Notes: a model not told the origin generated them from the sequence alone. DNA of 35,196 nucleotides from Marinospirillum alkaliphilum DSM 21637 (GCF_900119735.1 NZ_FPJW01000015.1:1-35196), one strand, 5' to 3'. Shown: positions 1 through 9,479, numbered from the stretch's first letter. Program-made: numbers and translations.

Positions 1-1919
1 ATATTCCGTACCGACTGGGCATTGTGGGCACTGGCATTGGCAATATCCCGCAGTGCAATCACCACCTGGCTGCTGGCGGTTTTCTGCTGTTTGGTCGACA
101 TCGAAATCTGCTGTGCTGCACTGCTGGTCTGACTGGCGGCACGCACCAGTGCACTCAGGTCTTCTGCCGTTGCTGAACTGACCTGCATGCCCGCCTGAAT
201 TGAGGACGATCCCTTCTCCGAAGTGATCACCAAGCGACTGATCGAGTCCTGGATTTCCTGAATCCGGTCTTCAATCTCGCGGGTGGAGTCGGTGACACTG
301 TCGGCCAGACGGCGGATTTCACCGGCCACCACAGAAAAGCGTTTACCAGATTCACCGGCACTGGATGCTTCCAGTGCGGCGTTAAAGGCGATCAGCTTGG
401 TCTGGTCCGCCAGGGTGTTGATCAGGTCCATCACCTTGCTGATCTGTCTGGATTTGGCACCCAGCTCCATGATCTCGTGCAGGCTCTGCTCGTTATCCCG
501 GTGAATTTCCGTCATCTGCTGCTGCAACTGCTGCATGGCATCAGCACCCTTGCGACTGTTGTCCAGCGTCAGGTTGGCCACATCCACCACGGACTGGGAG
601 TGGTCAGCAATCTGGGTGGAAGAAGCGGACAGCTCTTCCATGGTGGAGGTGATTTCCGCCACCGAAGAAGACATCTGCTCCACTGCAGCCGCCATCGACT
701 GGCTGACTTCCTGCTGCAGGTTGTTGTTGCGATTGACCAGGCCAGCGGTATAAGCCAGCCGGTTGGCTGATTCGGTTAAACGGCCGGAACTGCGGAAGAC
801 TTCATGGATGGCCTTGGACAGGCGCTCCAGCAGGCTGTTGGTCTGGCGAGCCAGCTCACCCAGTTCAGCCTGATCATGGGTTTCCAGCCGCTGGGACAGA
901 TCCAGGGTTTCGGTGATATGACCCAGTTGCTGCTGAAAACGCACCAAAGGGCGACTGAGCGAAGTTGCCAGCGGGTAAAGAATCATCAAGCTTAACAACA
1001 CCAGTACCACACCAATCATCAGCGATTGATACAGCTGCTGCTCAATGGGTCCCATAAACTCAGCACGTGGCACTTCAACCACCAGGTAACGCTGGAGATC
1101 AGGAATCCAGATCAGTCCTACAAAAAGATCCTGAGCAGCATGGCGAATCTCTTCCACCACCACATTGCGACTGCCCAGTAAGGAACGCAGCTCTGCCGTG
1201 GCACTCAAGTCACCAATCAAGGCATCCGGTGAACGTACCTCTACAATGCCATCACGGTTGGCCAGTGATGCCCGGCCATTCTTCCCCAGTCGATAATCAC
1301 TGATCATTTCGGCCAGCTGCAGCATGTTGATACCCACCCCGGCAACACTCCAGGGTTCACCAGCGGAATTACGCCCGGTGCTGCTGTAGTTCACAAACAT
1401 CTGCAACTGTTCACCACTGAACTCATTGGAATCCAGATTCAGTTCATAAGGCTGGCCGGTGCCGATGTAGCGGAAATACCAACTGTCATCCGCACTGCTG
1501 CGATGCATCTGTCGACGATTAAGCTGACCATTCTGGTAGTGGTGATAAAAAATCCGCTGACCGTCATTGGCAGCAATGAATACAATGCCTGCATCCAGTT
1601 GACTGTGCACACGGGACATTTCAGCCTGCACATCAGACAGAGCCGATTCCGGCATGCCCTGACGAATCCAGCGCTCCAGATAGGAATTCGCTGCCAGGCT
1701 GCGTGACACCTGCAGGCTGGGTGCCAGACGCAGTGCAACCTCAGCGCCCAGATGCTCCAACTGGCTTGGCAACTCCTGCTGTAACAGGCTCTGCACCCTT
1801 GCCTTGGTGTGAAAATTGGATTGCAGTGAAAGGGAGAACAACATCATCAGCGCCAACAACACGCCAAAAGACACAAAAAGCCTGGAGCGAAGGGACAACC
1901 TGTTCCATGAGGTACGCAT
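1..1919 (-). CDS. Methyl-accepting chemotaxis protein, C-terminus cut by window edge
   Basis: This is an inner-membrane chemoreceptor that would signal through CheA/CheW to the flagellar motor or another Che pathway. Reading from the ATG at 1919 there is a short cytoplasmic N-terminus, a membrane segment near residues 11-30, a periplasmic region of about 260 residues, a second membrane segment near 295-318, a HAMP-like stretch, and the long helical signalling domain. The periplasmic part carries Cache-like features (a FVNYSSTGRN stretch, then GINMLQLAEMISDY). The conserved hairpin tip is clear near residue 500: LADQTKLIAFNAALEASSAG followed by ESGKRFSVVAGEIRRLA. 639 codons are in the window; only the last part of the signalling domain is missing. 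The ligand cannot be read from the sequence; a Cache sensor often binds amino or organic acids. No che gene is adjacent, so it is an orphan receptor. Confidence 0.95.
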   Translation of the reverse strand, partial: MRTSWNRLSLRSRLFVSFGVLLALMMLFSLSLQSNFHTKARVQSLLQQELPSQLEHLGAEVALRLAPSLQVSRSLAANSYLERWIRQGMPESALSDVQAEMSRVHSQLDAGIVFIAANDGQRIFYHHYQNGQLNRRQMHRSSADDSWYFRYIGTGQPYELNLDSNEFSGEQLQMFVNYSSTGRNSAGEPWSVAGVGINMLQLAEMISDYRLGKNGRASLANRDGIVEVRSPDALIGDLSATAELRSLLGSRNVVVEEIRHAAQDLFVGLIWIPDLQRYLVVEVPRAEFMGPIEQQLYQSLMIGVVLVLLSLMILYPLATSLSRPLVRFQQQLGHITETLDLSQRLETHDQAELGELARQTNSLLERLSKAIHEVFRSSGRLTESANRLAYTAGLVNRNNNLQQEVSQSMAAAVEQMSSSVAEITSTMEELSASSTQIADHSQSVVDVANLTLDNSRKGADAMQQLQQQMTEIHRDNEQSLHEIMELGAKSRQISKVMDLINTLADQTKLIAFNAALEASSAGESGKRFSVVAGEIRRLADSVTDSTREIEDRIQEIQDSISRLVITSEKGSSSIQAGMQVSSATAEDLSALVRAASQTSSAAQQISMSTKQQKTASSQVVIALRDIANASAHNAQSVRN

Positions 1920-2072
1920 AATTCAGCCCGGTGGTCAGCAGTTTTTTACATTCTGTTAAACTACCGTTTCAGGCACTGAAAATGCAAGGAGAATATGCGC
2001 TTAATTCACCTCAAAGGCTGCACAAATCAAAGGTAACGGCTAGTTCAGCCAAAAACTGAACCTATGGTACAA

Positions 2073-2094
2073 ACAAAAACCGTCCTTCGCGGGT
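2073..2094 (-). terminator. Weak possible terminator after the PilX-like gene
   Basis: Read on the minus strand just past the PilX-like stop, a short imperfect stem (ACC...GGT with a bulge) is followed by TTTTTGTTTG. A second small inverted repeat, GTTCAG/CTGAAC, lies at 2043-2061 without a T-run. The 1920-2116 gap otherwise shows nothing I recognise. Confidence 0.3.
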
Positions 2095-2116
2095 AAACAG
2101 AATTTAGCTCTTTTGA

Positions 2117-3409
2117 TCAGTAGTAATCATAATCAAGATCTATATCTGTGCGTGGCCTGAACTGGCCGACAGGAGCATAGTCCTGTGTATGAGTAAAACT
2201 TGAATTACCGCTCATTACTATCTGCTTTGCAAATGCCTGCCCAGTGTGATGAGCATTACCACGCAGGTCAAACTCTCCAGAAGGAGCATAAAGCAAACCA
2301 CGCATGTTACTACCAGCCTGAAGCTTAATGGCCGCATTATTATTATTGCCATTAGAAGTTGCTGCACTATTTTCGTGAAAGCTAATACCCACAAATGAGG
2401 GCCAACCACTATCACTCATGCTTCCAGAGTCAGTAACGCTGCTACCTTTAAAGTTAAGACGCCCATCTGCAATGAGAGTAAGGCTACTTCCTGGCATGAT
2501 CGTGATATTTCCTATATCAACATCACCAGCAACATAAAGCACAACATCCCCACCACTAATAGTGACGTTCCCTGTATCTAGACTACTGAGATGCATCACC
2601 TTCATTTCTCTGTCAAAAACTGTCCGCGTAGGCAAAGTAGCAGCATTAATGGTGTGGTTTCCTGATGGCAATACAGAAGCTGCAATACTTGCGATACCAC
2701 TTGCCGTTAAGTTTTGAGCAGCTTTGAGCGGATCTGAACCAAGGTCAGAAGGGGAAAAATCTGTGTTCCTACTTAATGAGTTCCAATGACTACCTACACC
2801 AACTCCAAATCCAGCAGCCCCATAGACATGAGCAGAACCCGCTGAGACACGAAATTCACCTAGAGTTCTGGCAGCATCATTACCAAAGGTATTAATCAAA
2901 TCTCCATCAGATCCATCTGGTGGAACATTTTCAAACATCACATTCAGCCCAAGGCGCTGCAATGCAATGATATTTGAACCATCTTCTGTACCCTGCCAAG
3001 CAGTTACAACCAGAGAAAGTGGCTGGCCATCCAATAAGGCTGCACAGTCAGAATCACCTGCCGATCGAGCCTCATCAAGTCGCCACCAAACTTGTACACC
3101 ATTTTCATCCATATAGCTGTATGCATCAGATGGGAGAATAGCTGCAAAATAACTCTGGCATGCTGATGACAAGTTTGCACCCGTGGCAGCCGAACCCACT
3201 TCCCTTAAAGTAAAAAAACCCTGCTCTGCAGCAGATCGAATAGTGGGTTCCATCATTGCACTCTGCGCAACTCGAGCCTGAACACCAGTAAAATTAATGG
3301 ATGAAACTACTACAGCACTGACAAACAGCATCATCAGTAATGATAGGGCAAGGATAAAACCTTGCTGTGAATTGGCGGCAGACTGACTAGAAGACAGGGA
3401 AGCTCCCAT
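2117..3409 (-). CDS. PilX-like type IV pilus minor-pilin-like protein with beta-rich C-terminal domain
   Basis: The N-terminus resembles PilX/prepilin-like proteins. After a short polar leader the motif QQGFILALSLLMMLFVSAVV starts at residue 15, with the likely prepilin-peptidase cut between Gly17 and Phe18. Glu is absent at mature position 5 (Leu22), as in PilX. A helix with RSAAEQGFFTLREV follows, typical of the pilin alpha-helix. Residues about 270-400 are rich in Gly/Ser/Asn and alternating hydrophobics (VTISGGDVVLYVAGDVDIGN), suggesting a beta-helix or adhesin-like domain. The C-terminus is acidic and tyrosine-rich (DIDLDYDYY). At 430 residues it is over twice the length of a classical PilX. 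No other pil gene is near. The gene is visibly AT-richer than its neighbours, which suggests horizontal acquisition. It could act as a pilus tip or priming pilin, or in a type II secretion-like pseudopilus; that is inference. Confidence 0.7.
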   Translation of the reverse strand: MGASLSSSQSAANSQQGFILALSLLMMLFVSAVVVSSINFTGVQARVAQSAMMEPTIRSAAEQGFFTLREVGSAATGANLSSACQSYFAAILPSDAYSYMDENGVQVWWRLDEARSAGDSDCAALLDGQPLSLVVTAWQGTEDGSNIIALQRLGLNVMFENVPPDGSDGDLINTFGNDAARTLGEFRVSAGSAHVYGAAGFGVGVGSHWNSLSRNTDFSPSDLGSDPLKAAQNLTASGIASIAASVLPSGNHTINAATLPTRTVFDREMKVMHLSSLDTGNVTISGGDVVLYVAGDVDIGNITIMPGSSLTLIADGRLNFKGSSVTDSGSMSDSGWPSFVGISFHENSAATSNGNNNNAAIKLQAGSNMRGLLYAPSGEFDLRGNAHHTGQAFAKQIVMSGNSSFTHTQDYAPVGQFRPRTDIDLDYDYY

Positions 3410-3535
3410 ATTCTTGCACCCTCATTAACACACACAAATTATTTGCAATCTATGACAGCTTTTACACTACTTTATTTGTTACTCACTGAAAAGTTTATTT
3501 GCACCAAAGTAACAGATGCAAAAAACACCCAAAAC

Positions 3536-3575
3536 AAAAACGGCCGCTCAGTCAATGCTGTAAGCGGCCGTTTTT
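3536..3575 (-). terminator. Bidirectional rho-independent terminator downstream of tRNA-Val
   Basis: A perfect 8-bp stem CGGCCGCT (3541-3548) / AGCGGCCG (3563-3570) is flanked by AAAAA on the left and TTTTT on the right, so it can stop transcription in either direction. It lies 11 bases past the 3' end of the minus-strand tRNA. Confidence 0.9.
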
Positions 3576-3586
3576 GCTGGAAATTT

Positions 3587-3663
<77 letters not shown>

Positions 3664-3681
3664 GTGTTTCAACAGGTGCGC

Positions 3682-3709
3682 ATTATAGGTGCACTGCTTT
3701 CAAAAGCAA
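3682..3709 (-). promoter_or_regulatory. Sigma-70 promoter of the tRNA-Val gene
   Basis: On the minus strand TTGCTT (3709-3704) and a perfect TATAAT (3687-3682) are separated by 16 bases. The -10 box is followed by a GC-rich discriminator (GCGC), which is usual for stringently controlled stable-RNA promoters. The mature tRNA begins 18 bases past the -10 box. Confidence 0.7.
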
Positions 3710-3734
3710 GTGTTTTTTGTTTTTTTGTTTAAAG

Positions 3735-4808
3735 TCAGTGCATTGCCTTGCGTGACATGAGCTTTTCAAGCTGCTCCCGGTTCGGCCGGTGGATCACACC
3801 CTTTTCGGTGATCAGTACATCGACCAGGTCCGCTGGCGTCACATCAAACACCGGGTTAACCACGTCAATTTCGGCGGCAATGCGCTGGCCGGCGGCATAA
3901 ACCACTTCTTCAGCACCCCGATCCTCGATTTCAATCAGATCACCACTTTCCAGTTCCATATCAATGGTGCTAGTCGGTGCCACCACCATCAGCCCTGCGC
4001 CGTGGTGCAGTGCCTGAATTGCCAGTTGATAGGTGCCGATCTTGTTGGCGACGTCACCATTGGCGGTGATGCGATCGGCACCCACGACCACCCAACTGAT
4101 GGGTGCCAGTTTCAGTTGATGGGCTGCCGCACTGTCCACATTCAGCTGCGCCGGAATACCTTCCTGCACCAGCTCCCAGGCCGTCAAGCGTGAGCCCTGC
4201 CACCAGGGGCGGGTTTCATTGACGTGCACCTTGTCGATCAACCCCTGCTCCCAGGCTGAACGAATCACACCCAGCGCGGTGCCATAACCCGCCGTGGCCA
4301 GCGCTCCTGCGTTGCAATGGGTCATCACTTCCCGTCCGCGCTCCTGATCAGCGGCAATCACCGCCGCACCCAGCTTGCCCATCAGCAGGTTGGCTTCCAG
4401 ATCAGCCTGATGAATGGCCGTGGCACCGGCCAGCAGTTCAGCAAAAGGATCAGTTGCTGTGGGCAAGCCTTCCACCAGTCGGCGCATCTGTTTCAAAGCC
4501 CAGAAAAGATTCACTGCAGTCGGGCGAGAAGCCGCCAGGGCTGCAAGATCCTTTTCCAGCGTTGTTTTCCAGTCCGCTCCCACCTCAGCAAAGCGCTGCC
4601 GGGCAGCCAGTGCCACCCCATAAGCCGCAGCAATGCCAATGGCCGGAGCACCACGCACCTGCATATCCCGAATGGCCACCACCACCTGCTGCACCTGACT
4701 GCACTCAATCCAGACCTCCTGTTGCGGCAACAGCCGCTGATCCAGTACCAACAGGCATCCATCAGACCAGAGCAGGGGTTTGACCTGGACAGCAGTTTCG
4801 GGTGTCAT
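3735..4808 (-). CDS. mtnA: S-methyl-5-thioribose-1-phosphate isomerase
   Basis: MtnA converts 5-methylthioribose-1-phosphate to methylthioribulose-1-phosphate in the methionine salvage pathway (cytosolic). The 357 residues match the family length. Visible family motifs are [17 protein letters not shown] (52-68), [16 protein letters not shown] with the catalytic Cys165, [19 protein letters not shown] (195-213), and [19 protein letters not shown] with Asp245. The MtnA superfamily also includes archaeal ribose-1,5-bisphosphate isomerase, but length and neighbours favour MtnA. The ATG at 4808 has AAGGA seven bases upstream. It is transcribed divergently from mtaD, whose product feeds the same pathway. 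Confidence 0.95.
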   Translation of the reverse strand: MTPETAVQVKPLLWSDGCLLVLDQRLLPQQEVWIECSQVQQVVVAIRDMQVRGAPAIGIAAAYGVALAARQRFAEVGADWKTTLEKDLAALAASRPTAVNLFWALKQMRRLVEGLPTATDPFAELLAGATAIHQADLEANLLMGKLGAAVIAADQERGREVMTHCNAGALATAGYGTALGVIRSAWEQGLIDKVHVNETRPWWQGSRLTAWELVQEGIPAQLNVDSAAAHQLKLAPISWVVVGADRITANGDVANKIGTYQLAIQALHHGAGLMVVAPTSTIDMELESGDLIEIEDRGAEEVVYAAGQRIAAEIDVVNPVFDVTPADLVDVLITEKGVIHRPNREQLEKLMSRKAMH

Positions 4809-4853
4809 TCGTGTATCCTTGTTGTTTCATGATCAATGCATCAGGTTTCATGC

Positions 4854-4876
4854 CTGGCGCATCAGAGGGGCGCCAG
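4854..4876. promoter_or_regulatory. Inverted repeat between divergent mtnA and mtaD
   Basis: CTGGCGC (4854-4860) and GCGCCAG (4870-4876) form a perfect 7-bp inverted repeat with a 9-base spacer, roughly midway between the two start codons. It could be a shared operator or a hairpin in the mtaD leader. I do not recognise it as a known riboswitch. Confidence 0.4.
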
Positions 4877-4920
4877 TATAGGAGCCTGAACCGCAACTGG
4901 AAAGGCCAGATATTCAGCTT

Positions 4921-6279
4921 ATGACTGCACACTCAAGCGAACACCCCACCTCCCTGCTCTGCCCCCAGTGGCTTTTAACAATGGATGAACAGCATCCGGA
5001 TCAGGGATTGCAGCCACTGACGGACCAGGCCGTGGTGCTGGCTGGAGACCGGATTCTGGATGTGCTGCCACTGGATCAGGCCCGACTGCGTTATCCGCAA
5101 CTGCACCCGTTGCCACTGCCTGAGCAGGTGTTATTGCCGGGATTGCACAACCTGCATGGCCATGCTGCCATGAGCCTGTTTCGTGGCATGTCGGATGATC
5201 TGCCATTGATGGAATGGCTGCAGGATCACATCTGGCCGGCGGAAGGCCGCTGGGTGAATCCGGAGTTTGTGCGTTGCGGCACGCAACTGGCGATTGCTGA
5301 AATGCTGCTGAACGGCACCACCTGTTTCAGCGACATGTATTTTTTCCCTGAAGTGATTGCCGAAGTGGCAGCAACCAGTGGCATCCGTGCCCAGGTCTGC
5401 ACGCCAATCATTCAGTTTCCCAATGCCTGGTCCGCCAACCCGGATGAAGCACTCGACAAAACCCTGACACTGCACCAGCAGTACCAGGCACATCCTCTGG
5501 TGCGGGTGGCTTTTGGCCCCCACGCCCCCTATACAGTGGATGATACCACCCTCAACCGCCTGGCCGACCTGAACGCAAGCCTGGAGCTGCGGGTACAGAT
5601 GCACCTGCACGAAACCGCGCATGAAGTGTCTGAGGCCGCAGGCCCTGAAGATAACGGTATAACACCCATTCAGAGAATGGATCAGCTCGGCCTGCTGAAT
5701 GAACACTTTCAGGCAGTGCATGTCACCTGCATCAGTCCGGAAGACATGCAACTGCTGGCAGAACGCGGTGTGACCGTGGTGCACTGCCCCCAGTCCAATC
5801 TGAAGCTGGCCAGTGGCTTCTGTCCGGTGCAGGCATTACAGAATGCCGGTGTCCGCGTGGTGCTGGGCACCGATGGTGCCGCCAGCAACAATGACCTGGA
5901 TCTGTGGTCTGAAATGCAGACAGCAGCCCTGCTGGCCAAAGCTGTGCATCAGGATGCCGCAGCCCTGCCAGCCACCGCAGCATTAAAAATGGTCACTTGT
6001 GATGCTGGCAAGGCTTACAGCGCCAAGCCCTTCACCGGGCAGATTCGCTCCGGTTTTGCCGCTGATCTTTGCAGTCTGAAGCTGGATCAACCGGATTGCT
6101 GGCCTTTGCATCACCTGACATCGCAACTGGTTTATGGCCGCATGGGTGACAAGGTGCAGCAGGTCTGGGTGAACGGACAACAACGGGTGAAGGATGGTAA
6201 ACTGGTCGACATCGACCTGCTGGCCCTGAAAGATCAAGTCCGGGGCTGGCGTGACGCCATTCAGGCCCATCATCCTTGA
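4921..6279 (+). CDS. mtaD: Methylthioadenosine / S-adenosylhomocysteine deaminase-family amidohydrolase (TRZ/ATZ)
   Basis: This cytosolic metal-dependent deaminase of the amidohydrolase superfamily most likely converts 5'-methylthioadenosine (MTA) to methylthioinosine. The 452 residues carry the usual metal ligands: LHGH (His79, His81), HLHET (His228, catalytic Glu231), GPHAPYT (His201) and [15 protein letters not shown] (Asp318). The start at 4921 lacks a strong ribosome site, but a later Met21 would remove the conserved N-terminal strand CPQWLLTMD. It opens a tight operon with ubiG; the ubiG ribosome site overlaps its stop. In Pseudomonas aeruginosa the equivalent gene PA3170 sits in the same order (mtnA, PA3170, ubiG) and acts on MTA. 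Together with mtnA it suggests MTA salvage through methylthioinosine. Activity on S-adenosylhomocysteine or other purines cannot be excluded. Confidence 0.9.
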   Translation: MTAHSSEHPTSLLCPQWLLTMDEQHPDQGLQPLTDQAVVLAGDRILDVLPLDQARLRYPQLHPLPLPEQVLLPGLHNLHGHAAMSLFRGMSDDLPLMEWLQDHIWPAEGRWVNPEFVRCGTQLAIAEMLLNGTTCFSDMYFFPEVIAEVAATSGIRAQVCTPIIQFPNAWSANPDEALDKTLTLHQQYQAHPLVRVAFGPHAPYTVDDTTLNRLADLNASLELRVQMHLHETAHEVSEAAGPEDNGITPIQRMDQLGLLNEHFQAVHVTCISPEDMQLLAERGVTVVHCPQSNLKLASGFCPVQALQNAGVRVVLGTDGAASNNDLDLWSEMQTAALLAKAVHQDAAALPATAALKMVTCDAGKAYSAKPFTGQIRSGFAADLCSLKLDQPDCWPLHHLTSQLVYGRMGDKVQQVWVNGQQRVKDGKLVDIDLLALKDQVRGWRDAIQAHHP

Positions 6280-6293
6280 AGGAAATACAACCA

Positions 6294-7013
6294 ATGAGCA
6301 GCGCAGAAACACGCCAGAACGTTGATCAGGGCGAAATCGCCAAGTTCGAAGCCCTGGCATCCCGCTGGTGGGACCCGGAAAGTGAATTCAAGCCCCTGCA
6401 CGACATCAACCCGTTGCGTGCCAACTGGATAGACAAGATGGCTGGCGTGGCTGGTAAAAATGTGGCGGATATCGGTTGCGGCGGCGGCTTGCTGAGCGAA
6501 GCACTGAGCCAGCGTGGCGCCAGTGTCACCGGCATCGACATGGGTGAAGCCCCACTGGCCGTGGCGCGTTTGCACCAACTGGAATCCGGCTTGCAGATCA
6601 ACTACCGGCAGATGACGGCTGAAGCCCTCGCCGAGGAAGCACCGGAAAGTTTTGATGTGGTGACCTGCATGGAAATGCTGGAGCACGTACCAGACCCGGC
6701 GGCGGTGATTCGCGCCTGCGCTCGATTGGTCAAGCCCGGTGGCCAGGTGTTTTTCTCCACCCTGAACCGCAACCCCAAATCCTACCTGTTTGCGATTGTG
6801 GGTGCCGAATACCTGTTGCGCCTGTTGCCACGTGGCACCCATGAATACAGCAAGTTCATCCGTCCTTCGGAAATGGGCCATTGGGTGCGTGATGCCGGAC
6901 TGGATGTGGCAGAACTGATGGGCATGACCTATAACCCACTGAGCCGCCGCTACAAACTGACACCCCACGATGTGGACGTTAATTACCTGATGCGCTGCAC
7001 CCGACCAGAATGA
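6294..7013 (+). CDS. ubiG: Ubiquinone biosynthesis O-methyltransferase UbiG
   Basis: UbiG is the SAM-dependent methyltransferase that performs both O-methylations in ubiquinone synthesis at the inner membrane. The 239-residue product shows the family N-terminus [20 protein letters not shown] (16-35), the SAM-binding glycine loop [10 protein letters not shown] (58-67), [11 protein letters not shown], and the C-terminal [20 protein letters not shown]. The ATG at 6294 is chosen because AAGGAA lies about nine bases upstream; an in-frame Met at 6276 would lie inside the end of mtaD and lacks homology support. The stop overlaps the next start in ATGA. Confidence 0.96.
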   Translation: MSSAETRQNVDQGEIAKFEALASRWWDPESEFKPLHDINPLRANWIDKMAGVAGKNVADIGCGGGLLSEALSQRGASVTGIDMGEAPLAVARLHQLESGLQINYRQMTAEALAEEAPESFDVVTCMEMLEHVPDPAAVIRACARLVKPGGQVFFSTLNRNPKSYLFAIVGAEYLLRLLPRGTHEYSKFIRPSEMGHWVRDAGLDVAELMGMTYNPLSRRYKLTPHDVDVNYLMRCTRPE

Positions 7014-7753
7014 TGACTCGAAACCTGTTTTTTGCAGCCTTGCCTGCTGCGTTAGTGCTGACACTGGTCGGCTGCAGCGGCCAGGCTGTCCGGGAAGGCA
7101 CTGACAATGCCACCTTCACCGGGCCTGAGCTGCCCTTCCAGGCCCGTGGCAATGAACCACCCTGGCTGCTGCAGATTGATGACCAGGGGCTGATGTTAAG
7201 CCGCGGTTATGATCGTCAGGAGCATCGCTTTGCTCCTTTGCGCCAGCAACCCGATAACACCCAACTGCGTCTGAGTGCAGGTGAGCGTGAGCAGGTCACC
7301 GCATTACTGACACCCGCACTCTGTCATGACTCCATGACCGGCATGCCCTACCCCTGGCAGGTGCAGGTGATCACCGAAGGCGAGCGCTTACAGGGCTGTG
7401 GTGGTGATCCTGTCAGCTTGCTGACTCAGGGAGAATGGATGATTGAAGATATTGCCGGGCGTGGCATCATTGACTCATCCCGCGTAAGCCTCCGTTTCAG
7501 TGCCGATGGACGCATCAGCGGTACCGGCTCATGCAACCGCTACGCTGGCAGTTATCATTTATCCGGTGAAGGCTTGCAAATTGGCCCTCTGCTGGCCACC
7601 AAAATGGCTTGTGCGCCGGCCTTGATGCAACAGGAGCAGACTTTTTTCCGGGTACTGGAAGCAACCAGTGCCTTTGACATCACTCCTGACGGTGCGCTGT
7701 TGCTGCACCAGTATCGGGAACAAACCACACTGAGAGGTTATCTTGGACAGTGA
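7010..7753 (+). CDS. Lipoprotein with COG3650-like domain and META/HslJ domain
   Basis: This is a predicted outer-membrane or periplasmic lipoprotein of 247 residues. The signal peptide ends in a lipobox, LVGC, with the lipidated Cys22. Residues about 40-135 contain [11 protein letters not shown] and a later QGCGGDP, like the small periplasmic COG3650 family. Residues about 140-245 are a META/HslJ domain with [20 protein letters not shown] and [17 protein letters not shown]. HslJ-like domains are linked to envelope stress and novobiocin tolerance in Escherichia coli; the role here is unknown. The ATG overlaps the ubiG stop (ATGA) and its 3' end overlaps the next gene, so it is co-translated. 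A lipoprotein between ubiG and the phosphatase gene differs from the Pseudomonas order I know. Confidence 0.85.
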   Translation: MMTRNLFFAALPAALVLTLVGCSGQAVREGTDNATFTGPELPFQARGNEPPWLLQIDDQGLMLSRGYDRQEHRFAPLRQQPDNTQLRLSAGEREQVTALLTPALCHDSMTGMPYPWQVQVITEGERLQGCGGDPVSLLTQGEWMIEDIAGRGIIDSSRVSLRFSADGRISGTGSCNRYAGSYHLSGEGLQIGPLLATKMACAPALMQQEQTFFRVLEATSAFDITPDGALLLHQYREQTTLRGYLGQ

Positions 7754-8426
7754 CAGACCCAGGCCGCCTGCTGTGCAGGCGGTGCTTTTTGATCTTGACG
7801 GTACCCTAGTGGATACTGCACCAGATCTCGCCCTGGCACTCAATCGCTTGCTGCTGGAGCAGGGTAAACCGGAACTACCGTTTCACATCATCCGTGATCA
7901 GGTCTCCAATGGTGGCAATGCCCTGATTGAATTAGGTTTTGGTGTAAAGGTCGGTGAGGCGGGTCAGGCCGAACTGCGCCAGCGTTTGCTGGAGCTGTAT
8001 CAGGACAAGGTGGCTGAACACAGCCGCCTGTTCGAAGGACTGGAACAACTGCTGGATCGTTTTGAGCGTCACCCCATCCCCTGGGGTATTGTGACCAACA
8101 AGCCTCGCATCTACACCGATCTGCTGCTGCGGGAACTGCGCCTGAATCCTGGCGTGGTGGTCTGCCCGGAAGATCTCGGGGTCAGTAAACCTGACCCGGC
8201 TCCCCTGCTGTTTGCAGCGCGCCAACTGGCAACACCACCGGAACAATGCCTTTATGTCGGTGACCACCTGAGAGACATCGAAGCAGGACGCCGTGCCGGC
8301 ATGCAGACGCTGGTGGCCGGTTTCGGCTACATCAGTACAGCAGAGAACCCATCACACTGGGGTGCCGATCACCTGGCACACAGCGTGATGGAGTTAAATG
8401 CCTGGGTCATGCAAAAAATCGCATGA
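7743..8426 (+). CDS. mupP: HAD-superfamily phosphatase, Gph/MupP type
   Basis: A cytosolic HAD phosphatase of 227 residues with all four motifs: FDLDGTLVD (nucleophile Asp17, acid Asp19), VTNKP (Thr118), GVSKPDP (Lys149) and VGDHLRDIEAG (Asp174). Position next to ubiG matches Pseudomonas MupP, which removes phosphate from MurNAc-6-phosphate in peptidoglycan recycling; phosphoglycolate phosphatase Gph is the alternative. No ATG is available. A TTG at 7743, preceded by GAGAGG five bases upstream and overlapping the previous gene, is the best start; a GTG at 7773 would leave a more usual N-terminus. The 3' end overlaps the convergent lrgB by 20 bp, leaving no room for a terminator. Confidence 0.85.
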   Translation: MDSDRPRPPAVQAVLFDLDGTLVDTAPDLALALNRLLLEQGKPELPFHIIRDQVSNGGNALIELGFGVKVGEAGQAELRQRLLELYQDKVAEHSRLFEGLEQLLDRFERHPIPWGIVTNKPRIYTDLLLRELRLNPGVVVCPEDLGVSKPDPAPLLFAARQLATPPEQCLYVGDHLRDIEAGRRAGMQTLVAGFGYISTAENPSHWGADHLAHSVMELNAWVMQKIA

Positions 8427-9135
8427 TCAGCGGTATCAGAAAGGCGCTCAACAGGCCGGTCACACCCATTGCCAGACCAGCAAAGGCACCGGCCAGGTTG
8501 CTGTAACTGAAACATTGAGCCGTACCAAAACCATGGGCTGCCAGGCCCATGGCAAATCCCTGTACAGCATGGTCCTTGATTCTCAGCAGCTTAAAAATCG
8601 GTGGACCCAGCACACAACCAATGGCACCGGTGATCAACACGATGCCTGCCGCCAGCGCTGGATAACCACCGATCTGCTCCGCAATCCCCATGGCAATGGG
8701 TGAAGTCACCGACTTGGGTGCCAGCGACAGCAGGGTATCTTCCCGCCCGCCCAGCAAACGCACCAGCAGAATGGTGGACCCCACCGCAGTGAGAATACCC
8801 GCCACACAAGCCAGCATCAGCGGTAGGAATTCGCGTCGAATCCGCTCACGGTGGTCATACAGGGGGACTGCCAATGCCACAATCGCCGGTCCCAGCAGAA
8901 AGTGAATGAACTGAGCCCCTTCAAAATAGGTGCTATAGGGCGTGCCGGTCAGCAACAACAGGCTGACCAGCAGTGCAATGGCCACCAATACCGGATGCAG
9001 AAATGGCGTGCCACCGGCACGGCGATTGACCCACTGCGCCAGCATGAATGCCAGTAATGTCAGCAGCAGGTGCAGCAGCGGGCTGGCCGCCATGTACACC
9101 CACAGGTCCAGAAACGCGTCAGGAACCGGCATCAT
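8407..9135 (-). CDS. lrgB: LrgB/CidB-family membrane protein
   Basis: Integral inner-membrane protein of 242 residues, the usual partner of an LrgA/CidA holin-like protein. These pairs influence murein hydrolase export and autolysis, and a plant relative moves glycolate; the substrate in bacteria is debated. Six or so hydrophobic segments are visible, with the family motifs YSTYFEGAQFIHFLLGPAIV, LAPKSVTSPIAMGIAEQIGG, GAIGCVLGPPIFKLLRI and AMGLAAHGFGTAQCF. Its start overlaps the end of lrgA by 17 bp, so the two are co-translated. Confidence 0.94.
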   Translation of the reverse strand: MMPVPDAFLDLWVYMAASPLLHLLLTLLAFMLAQWVNRRAGGTPFLHPVLVAIALLVSLLLLTGTPYSTYFEGAQFIHFLLGPAIVALAVPLYDHRERIRREFLPLMLACVAGILTAVGSTILLVRLLGGREDTLLSLAPKSVTSPIAMGIAEQIGGYPALAAGIVLITGAIGCVLGPPIFKLLRIKDHAVQGFAMGLAAHGFGTAQCFSYSNLAGAFAGLAMGVTGLLSAFLIPLIMRFFA

Positions 9136-9478
9136 CCATCCCCCAACGCTTGCGCAGAAACTGCAGGACCAGCACGGTGACAGCCAGTGTCAGTGCAGTG
9201 CTGACCACCAGCGTGATCAGAATCACCCACAAATCCTGCTTTAACAGCAGGCCGTGATTGATCAGGCCAACACCGGCCGGCACAAACAGCAGCGGCAGGT
9301 AACGCAACAAGCCTTCGGATGCCTGACGCAGGCTTTCCGGTACTTTTTTCAGCAACAGCACACCAGCCAGCAATAACGCCATACCCAGCACCGGACCCGG
9401 CACGGGCAAACCCGTCAGGCGCACCAGCAGCTCGCCGATCAGTTGAAACAGCAGCAGTGCCGCAAAACCAGCCAACAT
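9119..9478 (-). CDS. lrgA: LrgA/CidA-family holin-like membrane protein
   Basis: Small inner-membrane protein of 119 residues with four hydrophobic segments, ending in a charged tail (FLRKRWGMDDAGS). Family features include FQLIGELLVRLTGLPVPGPV near the N-terminus and LRYLPLLFVPAGVGLINH. It is thought to work with LrgB as a holin-like export or metabolite-transport pair. The ATG at 9478 begins one base after the purU stop. There is no good ribosome site, which suggests translational coupling to purU. A longer reading starting inside purU is not supported by the family N-terminus. Confidence 0.92.
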   Translation of the reverse strand: MLAGFAALLLFQLIGELLVRLTGLPVPGPVLGMALLLAGVLLLKKVPESLRQASEGLLRYLPLLFVPAGVGLINHGLLLKQDLWVILITLVVSTALTLAVTVLVLQFLRKRWGMDDAGS

Positions 9479-9479
9479 C

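Noticed and set aside
1986-2033. Short plus-strand ORF (13 codons) after an AAGGAG sequence in the chemoreceptor/PilX gap
   Set aside because: The ribosome site is only about three bases from the ATG, too close, and the peptide is too short to judge.
3690-3728. Hairpin TGCTTT/AAAGCA followed by T-runs on the plus strand as a terminator
   Set aside because: No plus-strand gene precedes it and it overlaps the tRNA promoter on the minus strand.
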